A stretch of 64,000 nt of DNA from CATOSK01 sp034423195. GTDB taxonomy: Bacteria > Chloroflexota > Dehalococcoidia > Lucifugimonadales > UBA3495. Numbering within the stretch: position 1 is the first letter of the stretch; each line of letters opens with the position of its first letter. Where the stretch lies: contig DAOUIZ010000024.1 of the NCBI GenBank assembly GCA_034423195.1, forward strand, positions 41,729-105,728. The letters run 5' to 3'. A program made the translations under genes and the position numbers. The notes beneath the pieces were generated by a model. That model searched no databases, was not told the origin of the DNA, and saw only the letters and a program-made list of their open reading frames with translations. This document shows positions 51,712 to 59,220 of the stretch, one piece after another.

Positions 51712-52187
51712 CGGTTGGCCTCTTGCGTGGGCCCAATGGCATTGACGATGGATTCCAGGATCTTGTAGTAGCCGGTGCAGCGGCACAGGTTGCCCATCAT
51801 CCAGTCCTTTATCTCTTCCTCGGTGGGCGATGGGTTCACGTCCAGCAGGGCCTTAGCCGCCATGATCTGTCCCGGCGTGCAGATGCCGCACTGGAAGCCG
51901 CCGTGGTCTATGAAGGACTGTTGCAGCGGGTGCAGCCGCCCATCCTGGGCCAGACCCTCGATGGTTGTGATTTCGGCCCCGTCGGCGGCCACCGCCAGCT
52001 TGATGCAGGACGCGGTCATCTCTCCATCTATAAGCACAGTGCAGGCTCCGCAGACCCCCACGCTGCAACCCTCCTTGGTGCCGGTCAGGCCCAGGTCGTA
52101 GCGCAGGCAGTCCACCAGGAGCCGTCGGGCCGGGACCTCCAGTTGGTGTTCGGTGCCATTGACCGTCAAAGTAATGGACTGGTTCAT
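51708..52187 (-). CDS. Molybdenum hydroxylase [2Fe-2S] small subunit, CoxS type
   Basis: 159 residues. Two [2Fe-2S] clusters: plant-ferredoxin type CSVGVCGACTVLIDG with the fourth cysteine in MTASCIK, and the proximal cluster in GGFQCGICTPGQIM and MGNLCRCTGYYKI. This is standard for CO dehydrogenase, xanthine oxidase and related enzymes. It is the first gene of the group. Confidence 0.93.
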   Translation of the reverse strand: MNQSITLTVNGTEHQLEVPARRLLVDCLRYDLGLTGTKEGCSVGVCGACTVLIDGEMTASCIKLAVAADGAEITTIEGLAQDGRLHPLQQSFIDHGGFQCGICTPGQIMAAKALLDVNPSPTEEEIKDWMMGNLCRCTGYYKILESIVNAIGPTQEANR

Positions 52188-52223
52188 AAGCCGTCCTCTG
52201 TGTTGGCTATGCCGTCTTTCCGT

Positions 52224-52607
52224 TTATGCATCGGGACTCTCTACCAATGCCAGGACACGGCGGACAAACTCGACAACAACGGGGCGTCCCCGCTCAATGG
52301 TATCGTCCTCCATGAAGTCGTGGTAGAAGTTGGCGTGAAACTGTTCCGCGGCCCAATATCCTGTGCTCCAGAACGCATCGTTCTCTTCTTCAACCAGCCG
52401 CTCCACCGCCCGTGACCGCGCATTGGACTTCCCGAACCGCCAACCCCGCTGCTTGGCCAGGGCCGTGACCGCGTGGGTGGCCGCTCCCCAGAGCTTCTCC
52501 GATCCCTGCAGTTGGTCGCCCGCGTCAAACTCCCGGGCCGCGTTCTCCAGGAACGACCGGGCAATCTGAACATGCTCCTGGACGGTTTTGGTGTGTCTGG
52601 TGGTCAA
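52224..52607 (-). CDS. PaREP1/HEPN-like small protein
   Basis: 127 residues from a TTG at 52607 with GGGAG 10 nt upstream; the frame extends to an ATG at 52688 but this part lacks family features. The helical core ARSFLENAAREFDAGDQLQG, then SEKLWGAATHAVTALAKQRG is characteristic of PaREP1-type proteins, a helical family related to HEPN nucleotidyl-binding folds and often paired with toxins. No R-x4-6-H catalytic motif is evident. It is downstream of the restriction-modification genes in the same direction. Confidence 0.68.
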   Translation of the reverse strand: MTTRHTKTVQEHVQIARSFLENAAREFDAGDQLQGSEKLWGAATHAVTALAKQRGWRFGKSNARSRAVERLVEEENDAFWSTGYWAAEQFHANFYHDFMEDDTIERGRPVVVEFVRRVLALVESPDA

Positions 52608-52697
52608 ATCTGGGAAACTCCCGCGAAGTGCCGTCAAGCAACCCCATCCTATACCGGAGGGCAATTGCTGGCAAGGGAGTTTCTCCACCTATCCCGG

Positions 52698-53309
52698 CTA
52701 TGGGGCTATCCCCAACAAGGCCAGGGGCACGGCCGGCACACCCCTGCCTTGACGTATGACGTTCAGAAGGTCTCGCTCGTAATACGGGACCCCGGAAGAC
52801 ATCTCCCGCTCCAACTCTTTCATTGGAAGGATCTCAATCCCCACATCGATGATGTCCGAGACGTAGAAGCTCAGGTGCTTGACGAACAGGTCGTGGGCTA
52901 CGAAAGCATATTTGCCGAACTGCACCTCAACCGCAACGCGGTCCTTGACGAAATCAGTCTGATTGTAGGACATGATCGGAATCTGCCCAGCCTCTTCTAT
53001 CGCCTTTTTCTGCTCCGGCTCCGGCAGGCCATAGATTCCACGCAATACTTTCTCGTCATCGGTTACCCAGAAAGTGCTGCGGCGCTCGTTCCATCCCAAG
53101 TCTCGAAACTTCTCCTTGAACGCCTGGTTCATATCGGCGGGAGAGAACAGGAGCTTGCCCGGCATCGTCCTTTCCCTTGAAACTTTGGTGCGGCAAGCAG
53201 AAGCATCTATCCCGGCAATTACGGCTTGAACCTCTTCCCACAACTCCCTGCGATGCACCAGCAAGTATTCCTCGCCGTTGAGATGCGAGTACCGGGCCTT
53301 GACCTGCAT
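52698..53309 (-). CDS. BglII-family type II restriction endonuclease
   Basis: 203 residues from the ATG at 53309, which overlaps the methyltransferase stop (ATGA). It begins MQVKARYSHLNGEEYLLVHR. The BglII-type catalytic cluster is present in TDFVKDRVAVEVQFGKYAF: a conserved aspartate and E-x-Q (EVQ), plus the Asn/Lys-rich SYNQ. The related BglII cuts A^GATCT; the specificity here is inferred only by relationship. Length is slightly below that of BglII (223 residues). The pair forms a complete type II system. Confidence 0.85.
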   Translation of the reverse strand: MQVKARYSHLNGEEYLLVHRRELWEEVQAVIAGIDASACRTKVSRERTMPGKLLFSPADMNQAFKEKFRDLGWNERRSTFWVTDDEKVLRGIYGLPEPEQKKAIEEAGQIPIMSYNQTDFVKDRVAVEVQFGKYAFVAHDLFVKHLSFYVSDIIDVGIEILPMKELEREMSSGVPYYERDLLNVIRQGRGVPAVPLALLGIAP

Positions 53310-54235
53310 CAGTGCCCGCCGTTGGGCCTGTTGGGATCGTATATGGGTTTCCCCATCGGGCGGGTGCGGAGAGTGCCTGCATACAATTGCCGGACTCGTT
53401 CCCGGGCAATGTCCACATACTCCGGCACAATGTCGCATCCGTATGCGGACCGGCCGTGCATCATCGCCGCAATGACCGATGATCCGACTCCCATGTACGG
53501 ATCAAGAACGTCATCTCCCTGGTCTGTCATGGACAGGACAAGGCGTTCCACCAGCTCAACGGGAAACTGGCACGGATGGATCGTCTTCTCCGGGTGGTTG
53601 GCTTTTACGTTTGGGAATTCCCAAACATCGCTCGGATTCTTCCCTTTCGGATTCCCCGACAGCTTTCCTGCGTTAGGACCCTTGAAATGGCGTTTTCCCG
53701 GATACTTGGACGGAACCCTGATCGCGTCCAGGTTCCATGTATATTCGTCGCCCTTGGTCCACCAATTGATGGTCTCATAACGGCCCGAAAGCCGCCTCGA
53801 AGAGTGCAAGCCATGCCCAAAATGCCACACAATGCGGTTCCGCAACTTCAGGCCCAGTTGACGGAACACCGGGAAGAGGACGGCATCCAGGGGCACAATT
53901 TCCCCATTGTTCACATAATTCCCAACCTGCCAGCAGATTGACCCTCGCGGGTCAAGGACGCGGACACATTCGGCTATTACCCGTTCCTGCAGTTCCAGGT
54001 AGTTGTCCAGCGAGGTTCTGGACTCGTAGTCCTTGCCCAAATTATATGGAGGGGAAGTTACTACCAGCTTCATCTGACCGTCGGATAGCTTCCCCATGAA
54101 GCTCAGATTGTCTTCGCAAGCCAAGACCACGCGATCACCGGAGAAATCTGCCCGGTCGTCCGGCATGGCAGCAGTCAACGCCAGAGCCCCCTGGGTTTCT
54201 CCGGGGAACGCTCCAATGTCCTTTGCAGGTTGCAT
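53309..54235 (-). CDS. Site-specific DNA methyltransferase of the BglII-type system
   Basis: 308 residues. The catalytic motif is TSPPYNLGKDYES (motif IV SPPY, typical of N4-cytosine enzymes) and the AdoMet motif I is DPYMGVGSSVIAAM, in the beta-class order IV before I. The target-recognition region lies between (NLDAIRVPSKYPGKRHFKGP; KGKNPSDVWEFPNVKANHPE). It protects the host from the endonuclease encoded downstream. Expression of the methylase first is typical. Lower GC than surroundings suggests transfer. Confidence 0.9.
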   Translation of the reverse strand: MQPAKDIGAFPGETQGALALTAAMPDDRADFSGDRVVLACEDNLSFMGKLSDGQMKLVVTSPPYNLGKDYESRTSLDNYLELQERVIAECVRVLDPRGSICWQVGNYVNNGEIVPLDAVLFPVFRQLGLKLRNRIVWHFGHGLHSSRRLSGRYETINWWTKGDEYTWNLDAIRVPSKYPGKRHFKGPNAGKLSGNPKGKNPSDVWEFPNVKANHPEKTIHPCQFPVELVERLVLSMTDQGDDVLDPYMGVGSSVIAAMMHGRSAYGCDIVPEYVDIARERVRQLYAGTLRTRPMGKPIYDPNRPNGGH

Positions 54236-54354
54236 CGAGGCTACCCTCCCGTGCAGCCCGTCGGAATTGATCGAATTCCCATCGGCACTCGACTCTCCAC
54301 GTTTGGTCGACTCTCCGTGAATCGGTAGTCTACTACAGCAGACACTGGCCGGAC

Positions 54355-54360
54355 TATAAT
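54355..54360 (+). promoter_or_regulatory. Possible -10 of the epoxide hydrolase gene
   Basis: Perfect TATAAT 43 bp before the ATG, with only a weak -35 upstream. Confidence 0.35.
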
Positions 54361-54402
54361 GGCTTCGTCAGCGTCAGTCCAACACACCCCGGAGGCCCCG
54401 CC

Positions 54403-55554
54403 ATGACCGCCACCCCCTTTCGGATAAACGTCCCCGACGAAGTCCTCGCCGACCTGCAGCACCGCCTGTCCCATACCCGCTGGCCGGATGAAATCCCCGG
54501 TTCGGAGTGGGACTACGGCTCCAACCTGGAATACATCAAGGAACTCGCCGAGTACTGGCGCACCGAGTATGACTGGCGTGCCCAGGAAGCTTCCCTCAAT
54601 GCTTTCCCCCACTTCAAGACAACGGTGGACGGGCAGGAAATCCACTTCATCCACCAGCGGGGAAGGGGAGAAAACCCCATGCCCCTCATCGTCACCCACG
54701 GCTGGCCCAGCACCTTCTTCGAGATGACCAAAATCATCCCCCGGCTCACCGACCCGGCAGCCTTCGGCGGCGACCCCGCCGACTCCTTCGATGTCGTCGT
54801 CCCCTCCATGCCCGGCTACGGGTTCTCCGCTCAGACCCGCCGGCGCGGCGTCAACACCCGCCACATCGCCGGATTGTGGGCGAAGCTTATGACCGAAGAG
54901 CTGGGATATGACCGCTTCGCCGCCCAGGGAGGAGACTGGGGCGCCGGTGTCACCGCCCGCCTGGGGTACCACCACGCCGGGAACGTCATCGGAATCCACG
55001 TAACCTCCGTCACCCAGGCCATCGCCTACCAGGGAGAGGGCTCCCGCCCTCTGGACGACGAGGAAAGAACTCTCCTGGAACAACGCGCCCAATGGCAGCA
55101 GGCGGAAGGCGGTTACGCCCACATCCAGGGCACCAAGCCCCAGACCCTTTCCTACGGCCTCAACGACTCCCCCGTGGGCCTCTGCGCCTGGATTGTCGAA
55201 AAATTCCGCACCTGGAGCGACTGCAACGGCGACGTGGAGAGCCGCTACACCAGGGACGAGCTGCTCAACACCGTGATGATCTACTGGGTCACCCAGACCA
55301 TCAACTCATCCACCCGCCTCTACTACGAGAACCAGCGCACCCCGTGGAACTTCGGCCCCGGCGACCGCATCAGCGTCCCCTGCGCCGTCGCCCTCTTCCC
55401 CGGCGACCTCAGCCGCCCGCCCCGCCAGTGGGCCGAGCGCTCCTACAACGTCCAGCGCTGGACCGAAATGCCCCGCGGCGGCCACTTCGCCGCCCTCGAG
55501 GAACCCGACCTCCTGGCCAAAGACATCCGTGCCTTCTTCCGGGATTATAGGTAA
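54403..55554 (+). CDS. Epoxide hydrolase (alpha/beta hydrolase with EHN domain)
   Basis: 383 residues. The N-terminal EHN domain runs to about residue 110 (INVPDEVLADLQHRLSHTRW). The oxyanion motif HGWP (99-102), the nucleophile D178 in GGDWG, and the catalytic H361 in GGHFAALEEPD are all present; NFGP and the lid tyrosines are in YYENQRTPW. It hydrolyses epoxides to diols, in the microsomal-type branch. The natural substrate may be a terpenoid, lipid or xenobiotic epoxide. Single gene. Confidence 0.92.
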   Translation: MTATPFRINVPDEVLADLQHRLSHTRWPDEIPGSEWDYGSNLEYIKELAEYWRTEYDWRAQEASLNAFPHFKTTVDGQEIHFIHQRGRGENPMPLIVTHGWPSTFFEMTKIIPRLTDPAAFGGDPADSFDVVVPSMPGYGFSAQTRRRGVNTRHIAGLWAKLMTEELGYDRFAAQGGDWGAGVTARLGYHHAGNVIGIHVTSVTQAIAYQGEGSRPLDDEERTLLEQRAQWQQAEGGYAHIQGTKPQTLSYGLNDSPVGLCAWIVEKFRTWSDCNGDVESRYTRDELLNTVMIYWVTQTINSSTRLYYENQRTPWNFGPGDRISVPCAVALFPGDLSRPPRQWAERSYNVQRWTEMPRGGHFAALEEPDLLAKDIRAFFRDYR

Positions 55555-55674
55555 CGCAACCCGTTGACACGGCCCCCGCCCATGTGAAAGTCTAAACCCA
55601 CCATCTCTGCCGGATAATCCGGGGAGCCGCCAAGCGAGCCTTGGAGAACCCACCCGAACCAACAGCGAGCGGAG

Positions 55675-55689
55675 GCGGCGACCCTTAGA
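55675..55689. repeat. 15-bp leader box shared with the KOW-like gene
   Basis: GCGGCGACCCTTAGA, identical to 34430-34444. In both places the box ends exactly 16 nt before the ATG of an otherwise unrelated gene. The 5'-nucleotidase repeat has the same box with one change (43031-43045). Confidence 0.6.
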
Positions 55690-55705
55690 GGAAGGACGGC
55701 CCTCC

Positions 55706-57052
55706 ATGACCACACCATCCAACGGCCGCCTGGCGATTCTCGTGGGGGGCGGCCCCGCTCCCGGCATCAACAGCGTCATCAGCTCCGTCACCATCGAGGC
55801 CATCAACGAGGGTCTGGAAGTCCTGGGCATCTTCGACGGCTTCCAGCACCTCACCGCCGGGACCATGGAAGAGCCCGGACAGGCCTCCGACCTGCTGGAT
55901 GACATGCGGGTCTGTACCCTGTCCATACCCGACGTCTCCAGCATTCACTTCCAGGGTGGCTCCGTCCTGCGCACCTCCCGGGCCAACCCGACCCAGCGCC
56001 CCGGCGATCTGGATGCGGTGGTGGCGTCCCTGGACAAGCTGGGCATCACCTACCTGGTCACCATTGGGGGTGACGGCACCTCCTACACTGCATCCGAGGT
56101 TGCCCGCGCCGCCGGGGGGCGGATCCGGGTCGCCCACGTCCCCAAGACCATCGACAACGACCTGCCCCTGCCCGTCGGAATGCCCACCTTCGGCTTTGAG
56201 ACCGCCCGCCACGTCGGGACCCAGTCCGTCCTGAACATCATGGAGGACTCCCGCACTACCAACCGCTGGTACTTCGTGGTGGTCATGGGCCGCACCGCCG
56301 GACACCTGGCCCTCGGCATCGGGAAAGCATCCGGCGCCACCCTGACCCTCGTCCCCGAGGAATTCGGGCCCGACACACCCCTCGCTGAGGTCGCCCGCCA
56401 CCTGGAAGGCGCTATCCTCAAGCGCCGGATCATGGGCCGCAACCGCGGTGTTGCCATCATCGCCGAGGGAATCAGCGGCGTCATCGACCCCCAGGAGCTG
56501 GCATCGGCCTCCGGCGTCCCTGTGGAATATGATCCCTACGGCTCCGTCCGCCTGGCCGAGGTGCCCCTGGCCATGATTCTGAGGCGCCAGGTGCAGCAGC
56601 ACTTCGCCGCCCGGGGCGAGTCCATCTCCATCGTCGACACCACCCTGGGCTACGAGTTGCGCTCCGCCCAGCCCATCCCCTTCGACATCGACTACACCCG
56701 CTCCCTCGGCCATGGTGCGGTGGGATTCCTCTTGGCCCGGGCCAACGACGAGTCGCTGCGCAACGGGGGGATGGTCTGCCTGGACCGGGGCAACCTGCGG
56801 GCCCTCCCCTTCGACTCCCTGCGCGACGGCGACCGGGGCCGCAACCGCGTCCGCCTCGTGGACCTGGCTTCGGAACATTACATCTCGGCCCGCCAGTACA
56901 TGATCCGCCTGGACACCGACGACTTCGTCGAGCCAGGCCGCCTGGACAGACTGGCGGAAGCTGCCCACGTTACCCCGGACGAGTTTCTCCGCGACTTCGG
57001 CCCCACCGTCATTTCATCCGGCGAAGTGGCCTCCGAAGAAATCGCCGTGTAG
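55706..57052 (+). CDS. 6-phosphofructokinase (group with GGDGT/PKTIDND signature)
   Basis: 448 residues. It phosphorylates fructose 6-phosphate in glycolysis. The donor-site motif is GGDGT (121-125): glycine at the fourth position is usual in ATP-dependent enzymes, whereas aspartate is usual in PPi enzymes. The second motif PKTIDND carries K147, usual in PPi-dependent and plant-type enzymes. The donor, ATP or PPi, is therefore not settled. Also visible are MGRTAGHLALGIGKASGATL and ILRRQVQQHFAARGES. Length is close to the plant/long bacterial type. Confidence 0.9.
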   Translation: MTTPSNGRLAILVGGGPAPGINSVISSVTIEAINEGLEVLGIFDGFQHLTAGTMEEPGQASDLLDDMRVCTLSIPDVSSIHFQGGSVLRTSRANPTQRPGDLDAVVASLDKLGITYLVTIGGDGTSYTASEVARAAGGRIRVAHVPKTIDNDLPLPVGMPTFGFETARHVGTQSVLNIMEDSRTTNRWYFVVVMGRTAGHLALGIGKASGATLTLVPEEFGPDTPLAEVARHLEGAILKRRIMGRNRGVAIIAEGISGVIDPQELASASGVPVEYDPYGSVRLAEVPLAMILRRQVQQHFAARGESISIVDTTLGYELRSAQPIPFDIDYTRSLGHGAVGFLLARANDESLRNGGMVCLDRGNLRALPFDSLRDGDRGRNRVRLVDLASEHYISARQYMIRLDTDDFVEPGRLDRLAEAAHVTPDEFLRDFGPTVISSGEVASEEIAV

Positions 57053-57152
57053 GGCTTGCCGAACTCCCGCCTTGAGACCGGCGTTGGCCGCATCGGCCGA
57101 AGCCGGCTTTCGTCATCCAACTTCGCCGCCCAACGTTATTGAGGAAAAGCCC

Positions 57153-57941
57153 ATGTCACTGGAAGGCAAGGTAGCCATCGTCACCGGCTCCAGCCGGGGC
57201 ATCGGCAAGGCCATGGCCCTGGGTCTGGCCGATGCCGGAGCCGCCGTGGTCGTGGCCGCCCGGTCGGAAACAGAACGCGCCGGACTGCCCGGCACCATCC
57301 ACGCCACCGCTGCCGAGATCCAGGCCCGGGGAGGAAAGGCCCTGCCCATCCGCTGCAACGTCCGGCAGGAGGAGGACATCCGCGGCCTGGTCCAGCAAGC
57401 GGTGGACGCGCAGGGACGCATCGACATTCTCATCAACAACGCCGGCGTGGGAACCTACACCCCCTTCCTGCAGACCACCCTGCGGGAATGGGAGCTGGTC
57501 ATGGACATCGACCTGCGGGCCCCCTTCATCTGCTGCCAGGCCGTCGCGCCGGTGATGATCAAGCAGGGCGGCGGCAGCATCATCAACGTCTCCTCCCACG
57601 CCGCCAACAACATCTTCTCCTCCACCCTGGGCGAGGACCGGGACGCCGGAATCGCCCTCATGGGGCAGGCCTACGGCACAGCCAAGGCCGGACTGGAGCG
57701 TTTCAGTTGGGGACTGGCCGCCGAGTTGGGACAGTACAACATCGCCGTCAACGTCCTCAAACCCCTCCGTCCCGTGGTGACCGAAGGCTTCCAGGCCCAG
57801 CGCCCCGACGCCGACTTCTCCACCTGGGCCACTCCCGGGGACATGGTAAAAGCCGCCGTCCACCTCGCCTCCCAGGACGCCGCCGGCCTCACCGGCGCCA
57901 CCGTCCACGCGGAAGAAATAGTGAAAAGGCTGGGGTTGTAG
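57153..57941 (+). CDS. SDR family oxidoreductase
   Basis: 262 residues from the ATG at 57153 (MSLEGKVAIVTGSSRGIGKA); the open frame upstream is not family-like. TGSSRGIG binds NAD(P), NNAG follows, and the catalytic set is canonical: Ser in INVSSHAANN, Tyr and Lys in YGTAKAGLERF. A longer than usual segment (SSTLGEDRDAGIALMGQ) precedes the active Tyr. The C-terminus GATVHAEEIVKRLGL is duplicated in a remnant about 500 bp downstream. Substrate unknown. Confidence 0.9.
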   Translation: MSLEGKVAIVTGSSRGIGKAMALGLADAGAAVVVAARSETERAGLPGTIHATAAEIQARGGKALPIRCNVRQEEDIRGLVQQAVDAQGRIDILINNAGVGTYTPFLQTTLREWELVMDIDLRAPFICCQAVAPVMIKQGGGSIINVSSHAANNIFSSTLGEDRDAGIALMGQAYGTAKAGLERFSWGLAAELGQYNIAVNVLKPLRPVVTEGFQAQRPDADFSTWATPGDMVKAAVHLASQDAAGLTGATVHAEEIVKRLGL

Positions 57942-57972
57942 AGACAACGTCTGAGTTGAAGAGGATATCGCA

Positions 57973-58185
57973 ATGAATTCTTCATACACCGCGGTAATCA
58001 AGCAAGCCGACGGCTGGTGGATTGGTTGGATACAAGAAGTGCGCGGAGTCAACGCCCAGGGCGCCACCAGGGAAGAACTCCTGGAAAACCTGCGGGCCGC
58101 GCTGGCCGACATTCTGGAGTTGAACTCCGACTACGCCATCAGCGCGGCGGAAGGTGAGTACGAAGTGGTCAATGTGCAGTTGTGA
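57973..58185 (+). CDS. hicB: HicB-type antitoxin
   Basis: 70 residues, GAGGATATCGCA before the ATG. The HicB fold is seen in YTAVIKQADGWWIGWIQEVR and GVNAQGATREELLENLRAAL, a single partial RNase H-like domain without an obvious DNA-binding extension. It normally neutralises HicA. The gene overlaps the following hicA relic (58182), so the pair was coupled, but the toxin frame is broken. The antitoxin may persist as an orphan or act on another HicA. Confidence 0.83.
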   Translation: MNSSYTAVIKQADGWWIGWIQEVRGVNAQGATREELLENLRAALADILELNSDYAISAAEGEYEVVNVQL

Positions 58186-58368
58186 GGCGTCGCCGGCTAG
58201 CTGGCCCATCTGCAGGCGCATGGTTGCGTATTCATCCGGGAAGGCAGCCGACATTCAATTTGGGGCAATCCCGAGAACAACTGCCAGACTTCTGTGCCGA
58301 GGCACACCGAAATTCAGGAAATCATCGCCCGCAAGATTTGCCGGGACTTGGAGATTCCCCGACCGTAG
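58182..58368 (+). pseudogene. hicA: Frameshifted hicA toxin gene
   Basis: From a GTG at 58182 (VRRRRLAG) the frame shifts after 58203 into AHLQAHGCVFIREGSRHSIW, then GNPENNCQTSVPRHTEIQEI and ARKICRDLEIPRP, ending at TAG 58366. The second part is a very typical HicA double-stranded RNA-binding fold with the active-site histidine in GSRHSIW. An extra C in the run at 58203-58207 explains the break, since removing one C joins LAG to HLQAHGC. In the toxin frame a TAG lies at 58198, so no intact product can start upstream. A sequencing error is possible. Confidence 0.75.
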
Positions 58369-58379
58369 TTGAATGCTCA

Positions 58380-58448
58380 CGCCCTGCCCAGCACGCCATC
58401 GGCGCCACCGTCCACGCCGAAGAAATAGTAAAAAGACTGGGGTTGTGA
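58380..58448 (+). pseudogene. C-terminal remnant of a second SDR gene
   Basis: The last 47 bp (58400-58446) match 57893-57939 with three differences, all silent: GCG/GCC, GTG/GTA and AGG/AGA. Both read GATVHAEEIVKRLGL and then a stop (TAG or TGA). Weaker similarity extends upstream (AQH to SQD). The 5' part of this paralog is missing; hicB and hicA lie between the intact gene and the remnant. Confidence 0.78.
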
Positions 58449-58496
58449 CAATATCGAAAGCCCCCAGACAACTGCAATCCTATATGGAGTGCGAAC

Positions 58497-59189
58497 ATGA
58501 AAGACGAAATCCTAAGCTACCTGGAGATGTGCGCACGGGAGGGCATGTCACTTCAACGGGGAATGAACTTCAAACCCCCACCTGCCCGAGGGATAATTCT
58601 CATGTCTAGACGCAAAAACGCCCCGTACAATGACGAGATGAGCGAAGATGAGTCAGCGATATTGTACGAGGGACACGACACTCCCCGTACAAATTTGACG
58701 CCGTATCCCAAGGCTATCGACCAACCGAGAGTCAATTCCAACGGCTCTCCAACCCAAAACGGACTTTTCGCTGACTGGGTCGACAACGTCAAAACAAACG
58801 ACATCCACCCTGCATTGTTCCAAGTCTACGAGAAAATGCGACAAGGGACTTGGACCGACCGAGGCCCCTATTTGCTAGTTGATTATGACTATCGTTCGGA
58901 CGGCACAAGAAATGTGTTCAAGTTCTTGCTGAAACAGTCAACCGGCGTTCTAGATACGGCGCCTCAATCACCAGAACAAATCTTAGTGCAAACACGGCAA
59001 ATCCCTTCGGCCATTAAACACTTCGTTTACAAACGAGACGGTGGCAAATGCGTTATGTGCGGAGCCACCGACCAACTGCATTTTGACCATGACTTCCCTT
59101 ACTCCAAGGGAGGGACCAGCATCTTGCCCGAGAATGTCCGCATTCTTTGCGCTCGCCACAACTTAGAAAAATCCGCCAAAATCCAGTAA
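58497..59189 (+). CDS. HNH endonuclease with SRA/YDG-like N-terminal region
   Basis: 230 residues. The C-terminal HNH motif is complete: KCVMCGATDQLHFDHDFPYS, then KGGTSILPENVRILCARHNL, with zinc-binding CxxC and the catalytic DH and N/H residues. The N-terminal part (REGMSLQRGMNFKPPPARGI; AILYEGHDTPRT; GLFADWVDNVK) resembles SRA/YDG-type modules that bind modified cytosine. The combination is found in proteins thought to cleave modified phage DNA. GC is lower than in neighbours. It lies 48 bp after the SDR remnant, in the same accessory patch. Confidence 0.85.
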   Translation: MKDEILSYLEMCAREGMSLQRGMNFKPPPARGIILMSRRKNAPYNDEMSEDESAILYEGHDTPRTNLTPYPKAIDQPRVNSNGSPTQNGLFADWVDNVKTNDIHPALFQVYEKMRQGTWTDRGPYLLVDYDYRSDGTRNVFKFLLKQSTGVLDTAPQSPEQILVQTRQIPSAIKHFVYKRDGGKCVMCGATDQLHFDHDFPYSKGGTSILPENVRILCARHNLEKSAKIQ

Positions 59190-59220
59190 CCCTTTGTAAC
59201 CCCAAAGGAGAGCCTCCCCC

